Origin: an archaeon
GTDB lineage: Archaea; Nanobdellota; Nanobdellia; Pacearchaeales; GW2011-AR1
DNA: 64,000 nt
Direction of reading: 5' to 3'
NCBI GenBank assembly: GCA_018651605.1
Contig: JABIDS010000014.1
Location: 1-64,000 of the forward strand
The translations under genes and the position numbers were made by a program. The notes below the pieces were generated by a model. That model was not told the origin of the DNA. It did no database searches and worked only from the letters and a program-made list of their open reading frames with translations. This document shows, in pieces, positions 60,959 to 64,000 of this stretch. Position 1 is the stretch's first letter. Every line of letters begins with the position of its first letter.

Positions 60959-61225
60959 TTATTTTTTGGTTTCTTTTGTTTCTGATTTTTTAGTTTCAGT
61001 TGGTTTTACCTCTACAGGTGTTTCTTTTATTTCTTTAGCATGGGTTGTTGGTTTTTTTGTTTTCTTTTCTCGTTTAACCCAATTAACTTTTTTTGGGTCT
61101 CGTTTTAAATCAAGGTTTCTTCTACATTTACTTGAACAGAAATGTAGAGATTTTCCTTCAAATGTGAATACTGTTAATCCTCTTGGATTTTCAAAGTTTT
61201 TTTTACAGAATGAACATGTTGGCAT
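60959..61225 (-). CDS. rpl24e: Ribosomal protein L24e
   Basis: 88 residues. The zinc ribbon TCSFCKKNF ... HFCSSKCRRN and the conserved LKRDPKKVNWVKRE identify L24e. The C-terminal third is a Lys/Thr/Glu-rich extension, longer than the usual 60-70 residue archaeal form. Last gene of an L7Ae-S28e-L24e group; the ndk gene that often follows is not here. Confidence 0.93.
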   Translation of the reverse strand: MPTCSFCKKNFENPRGLTVFTFEGKSLHFCSSKCRRNLDLKRDPKKVNWVKREKKTKKPTTHAKEIKETPVEVKPTETKKSETKETKK

Positions 61226-61242
61226 TTTAGATTGTTTGGAGT

Positions 61243-61536
61243 TTAAGCAGCTCCCTTAGAATATTTAGATTTGATTCTTCTTGCTTCAATTTGAGTTTCT
61301 CTTAGAATTAGGATGTCTTTGGGTCTTACTGGTCCTTTTACGTTTCTTCTCATAACTTTTCCTTTGTCAAAACCTTGAAGGATTCTACATTTGACTTGTG
61401 TGACTTCTCCTTTTGCACCGGTTCTTCCTACTATGTTTTCAACAACTGCAGGTACTGCTGTTTTTGTTAATAGAGCTTCAGCTCCTTTTGCAGTACTTCC
61501 TTGTCCTTCTTTAACTTTTTGTGTTTTACTTCCCAT
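61243..61536 (-). CDS. rps28e: Ribosomal protein S28e
   Basis: 97 residues. Core [39 protein letters not shown] and the closing EARRI identify S28e. The first 28 residues are a Gly/Lys/Thr-rich extension absent from the 70-residue family norm. Located 17 bases before L24e and 32 after L7Ae. Confidence 0.93.
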   Translation of the reverse strand: MGSKTQKVKEGQGSTAKGAEALLTKTAVPAVVENIVGRTGAKGEVTQVKCRILQGFDKGKVMRRNVKGPVRPKDILILRETQIEARRIKSKYSKGAA

Positions 61537-61568
61537 GTTATCTATTTATTAAAATTAATCTAGTTAAT

Positions 61569-61886
61569 TTAATTTTTTTGATTTTTAATAAAACCTTCAA
61601 GTTCTTTTTCTGTTTCGCCTGCGTCAATTATACAAGCAGATGCACAAGGGACGTTAAGTCCAACAGCAATTCCTAGTTTTTCTTTCTTGTCTGCTTCTAT
61701 GCATGGAATGTTTTTTTCCTTGCATAAAATTGGCAAGTGCTGAATAACTTCTTTAGGTTCTACGTCAGCACCGTAAGCAACTAACTTAGCAGTGCCTCGC
61801 TCGATTGCTTTGGTAACTTCGTTTGTACCTTTTTCAACTTTTCCAGTCTTTCTTGCTTTTTCTATTATTTCGTATACAGAAACCAT
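61569..61886 (-). CDS. rpl7ae: Ribosomal protein L7Ae
   Basis: 105 residues. GTNEVTKAIERGTAKLV is the kink-turn RNA binding motif, and DVEPKEVIQHLPILC with GLNVPCASACI follow. Besides the ribosome, L7Ae is part of C/D and H/ACA RNPs and RNase P in archaea. A strong GGAGGTTAC site lies before the ATG. Confidence 0.94.
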   Translation of the reverse strand: MVSVYEIIEKARKTGKVEKGTNEVTKAIERGTAKLVAYGADVEPKEVIQHLPILCKEKNIPCIEADKKEKLGIAVGLNVPCASACIIDAGETEKELEGFIKNQKN

Positions 61887-61983
61887 TTGTAACCTCCTAA
61901 AGTCATTGGTTTATAATTAAATTATAAAAGTTGGGTTTATAAAGTTTTACTTTGTAAAAATTTGAAATAAAAAATGAAATGAA

Positions 61984-62232
61984 TTAAAGTAGTTTGTTGT
62001 ATATCCAGGCGAATACGAAAGTTCCTATGAACATGTCGATGAATCCGTAAATTGCCCCTAGAAGAACTCCTAGCCATGATACTGAGTATCCTAGGCTTCC
62101 GTAGATGCCAGAGATTAGGCTTGTGCATTCAGGGCAATAGTTGAATATTCCTGCGATTGTTATTAGGGCTACGCATAGGGCTGTTGTTATTCCTCCTGCA
62201 AGTCCGAATTTTAATGTGTTTAGTTTTGTCAT
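61984..62232 (-). CDS. Small two- to three-helix membrane protein
   Basis: 82 residues. Helices near LKFGLAGGITTALCVALI and LGVLLGAIYGFIDMFIGTF, with FNYCPECTSLI between. Strong GGAGGTAAAA ribosome-binding site. The shape recalls small holin-like membrane proteins often found in DPANN and CPR genomes; the function is unknown. Confidence 0.7.
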   Translation of the reverse strand: MTKLNTLKFGLAGGITTALCVALITIAGIFNYCPECTSLISGIYGSLGYSVSWLGVLLGAIYGFIDMFIGTFVFAWIYNKLL

Positions 62233-62313
62233 TTTTACCTCCTTTGTTGGTGTTGGTAGGGGGAGGGAGTTAATAAATTTTTTGATTGATGAGAGTTTAT
62301 TAAAAGTAAGTTA

Positions 62314-62397
62314 TGCGGGGAAGAAGATTTGAACTCCTGTAGGCACTAAGCCACTAGGACCTAAACCTAGCCCGTTTGACCGCTCCGGCATCCCCGC
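62314..62397 (-). tRNA. tRNA-Leu (UAG anticodon)
   Basis: Read on the minus strand. Acceptor GCGGGGA pairs with TCCCCGC, and the discriminator base is A. Anticodon arm CTAGG-TTTAGGT-CCTAG gives anticodon UAG for Leu (CUA). It has a long variable arm, as expected of tRNA-Leu, and a T arm AGGAG/CTTCT with TTCAAAT in the loop. No intron and no encoded CCA. A TATA-like TTTTTTATAC lies upstream at about 62420-62429. Confidence 0.93.
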
Positions 62398-62492
62398 ATG
62401 AAAATAGGTGTTTTTTTAGGTATAAAAAAGTATTGATGGGTTAATATTGTCATTATAGTAATCTTTTTAAACTCACGATTATCCAATTTGAG

Positions 62493-63128
62493 ATGATAAA
62501 ATCAAGAGAATATGCACTTGAAAGATTAGATGAATGGTATGCAGATAGGTTTAGAAACCATTATACTGATGATGTTGCAATTGAAATGATGGGCCATGTT
62601 GTTGCCTCTGCGAAAAAAATAAATGATGAAGGATTAGAATCAGTTTTGCATTCAGTTTTAAATGGGTTTTCTAGAGAAGAACAGATTAAAGATGCTGAAA
62701 GATATTTTAGTCAAACCTATGCAACTATGGAAGCAATGGTAGAAGGAATGTCAATTGGAGAATTTAACCTTAAGGAAGTTCCTCCTGGAGTTAAAGAAGA
62801 ATATTTTGATCCGGTGTTGAGGCAATATGAAAAATTACAAAGATTTGTTGAACAAGTAAGAAAAATCTCTGATCAAGATTTAAGTATGGAAATAACAGAA
62901 GATGATATTAATCAAACATTTATGGATGTAATGGGAGGTCATGAAGGATTTTCAGAATTTTCTCAAACCTATATAGAATCTTTTCCAATTCTTTTTGATT
63001 TGTTGACTGCTAATGGTAGTATGCCAAGAAAATTGTCTGATTTAGCTATGACTTTATTAAATATCACAAAAGAAAAAATTCCTTATATGACTGAGGCAGT
63101 TTTTGGAGATTTAAAAAGAAGTGCTTAA
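62493..63128 (+). CDS. Unknown helical 211-residue protein
   Basis: ATG start, TATA-like CTTTTTAAAC near 62462. All-helical, acidic; MIKSREYALERLDEWYADRF at the N-terminus and FSQTYATMEAMVEGMSIGEF in the middle. No motif recognised. A-rich coding sequence. Overlaps the convergent TFB gene by 4 bases. Confidence 0.65.
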   Translation: MIKSREYALERLDEWYADRFRNHYTDDVAIEMMGHVVASAKKINDEGLESVLHSVLNGFSREEQIKDAERYFSQTYATMEAMVEGMSIGEFNLKEVPPGVKEEYFDPVLRQYEKLQRFVEQVRKISDQDLSMEITEDDINQTFMDVMGGHEGFSEFSQTYIESFPILFDLLTANGSMPRKLSDLAMTLLNITKEKIPYMTEAVFGDLKRSA

Positions 63129-64000
63129 TTATCTTTCTTTTTCTTTGCTTTTGTTTCAGCTTCTTTGACTCTTAGTTTTTCTTCGAGTCCTAGTTTGTCT
63201 AGTAATTCTTTGTATCTGTTTCTGATTGTGACTTCTGTGATTCCTGCGACATCTGCGACTTCTCTTTGGGTTTTCTTTTCATTGTTTAATAGGGCTGCTA
63301 CATATAATCCTGCTGCTGCGATTCCTGCTGGACCTCTTCCAGATGTTAGTTCGCTTCCTTCTGCTTTTTTTAGGATTTTTAGGGCTTCGTTTTGTGTTTT
63401 AGGTGATAATTTTAGAACGCTTGCGAATCTGTGGATGTAATCTTTTGGTGATGATGGAGTAACTTTGATTCCTAGCTTTCTTATTATGAATCTGTATGTT
63501 CTTCCTATTTCTTTTCTTTCTACATCTGATGCTGATGAGATTTCATCTAGGGTTCTTGGGATGTCGTAGCTTCGGCATGCTGCGTAGATACATGCTGCGA
63601 TTACTGATTCCATGCTTCTTCCTCTAACTAGTCCTCTTTGTAATACAAATTGATAGATTATTGATGCTTCGTCTTTTACGACTTCTGGTAGGTTTAAGAA
63701 TGATGCGACTCTTCGAAGTTCTGTCATTGCAAGTCTTAGGTTTCTTTCAATAGATGTAGAAACTCTTTCTTGCCATTTTTTTAGTCTTAAGAATTTTCTT
63801 GTTGAGCCTGCGTCTAGTTTGTAGATATCTGAGATTTCTCCTACGTTTGTAGTTAATCCTTTGTCGAATTTTTGCATAGATAATGGTGCTCCGCCTCGTC
63901 CCTTTTTTCCTCCAGAATCAAAACTTCCTTGTAGTTCTTGGGAAGTGTCTATCATTTTTTCTTCAACAACTGTTCCGCAATCACTACAGAATACTTCTCC
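63125..64000 (-). CDS. tfb: Transcription initiation factor TFB (partial at 5' end)
   Basis: The gene runs off the window on its 5' side; the frame is open to 64000, adding GEVFCSDCGTVVEEK, the second half of the N-terminal zinc ribbon. Then GGAPLSMQKFDKGL is the B-reader/linker region, followed by two cyclin repeats (RSMESVIAACIYAACR and GPAGIAAAGLYVAALL) and a helix-turn-helix TQREVADVAGITEVTIRNRY. Binds the BRE and TBP and recruits RNA polymerase. Confidence 0.96.
   Translation of the reverse strand, partial: GEVFCSDCGTVVEEKMIDTSQELQGSFDSGGKKGRGGAPLSMQKFDKGLTTNVGEISDIYKLDAGSTRKFLRLKKWQERVSTSIERNLRLAMTELRRVASFLNLPEVVKDEASIIYQFVLQRGLVRGRSMESVIAACIYAACRSYDIPRTLDEISSASDVERKEIGRTYRFIIRKLGIKVTPSSPKDYIHRFASVLKLSPKTQNEALKILKKAEGSELTSGRGPAGIAAAGLYVAALLNNEKKTQREVADVAGITEVTIRNRYKELLDKLGLEEKLRVKEAETKAKKKKDN

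Noticed and set aside
1..64000. CRISPR array, transposase, integrase, restriction or toxin-antitoxin system
   Set aside because: No regularly spaced direct repeats and no proteins with such motifs were seen; the repeats found are dispersed hairpins.

Overview
The window is about 30% GC and comes from an archaeon, most likely a DPANN lineage of the Pacearchaeota/Woesearchaeota kind (the group is my inference). The archaeal assignment rests on an archaeal RNA polymerase, EF-2, EF-1A, aIF2 gamma, aIF5B, TFB, DnaG-type primase, ribosomal proteins S6e, S28e, L24e and L7Ae, deoxyhypusine synthase and a Dph2-like fragment. TATA boxes commonly lie 20-30 bases before start codons. The DPANN guess rests on low GC, many short orphan genes spliced into otherwise conserved operons, a bacterial-type gyrase and an unsplit RpoA.

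Layout. 1-15.3 kb is an expanded rpo/str cluster: rpoB end, fused rpoA'-A'', a large LamG surface protein, nusA, a KaiC-like ATPase, rps12, rps7 and EF-2, with about nine small unknown genes between them. 15.4-18.2 kb is a hypusine/polyamine module: deoxyhypusine synthase overlapping a decarboxylase-agmatinase fusion. 19.5-21.7 kb has an ArmA/FmrO-type 16S rRNA methyltransferase divergent from EF-1A, with a palindromic TATA box between them. 22-31 kb holds orphan genes, DnaG, a HAD phosphatase and a PKD surface protein. 31.3-36.2 kb has an Era-like GTPase interrupted by UAG, a DUF2073-like protein, a ZIP transporter, a Dph2 fragment and aIF5B. 37.4-43.3 kb has an AMP-ligase/E1-like pair and an ABC exporter. 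43.4-45.9 kb carries S6e and aIF2 gamma. 46-51.2 kb is gyrB-gmhA-gyrA on the minus strand. 51.4-60.8 kb is a glycan locus: glycosyltransferases, a Wzm/Wzt-type exporter, a sulfotransferase-glycosyltransferase fusion, a methyltransferase and a GT-C-like membrane protein. 60.9-64 kb has L7Ae-S28e-L24e, tRNA-Leu and TFB.

Two families of short structured repeats run through the window. Family A (three copies) is a double hairpin with a conserved ACTCA linker; one copy lies in frame inside the agmatinase domain, one supplies the stop codon of a gene, and one lies in a 5' leader. Family B (about five copies) sits just downstream of plus-strand stop codons, with a GC-rich hairpin and a conserved AT-rich tail.

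The genes worth most attention are the ArmA-like methyltransferase, the polyamine fusion next to deoxyhypusine synthase, the G-quadruplex-in-a-hairpin leader of gyrA, the amber-interrupted GTPase, and the palindromic repeat family. I saw no CRISPR array, transposase or rRNA.
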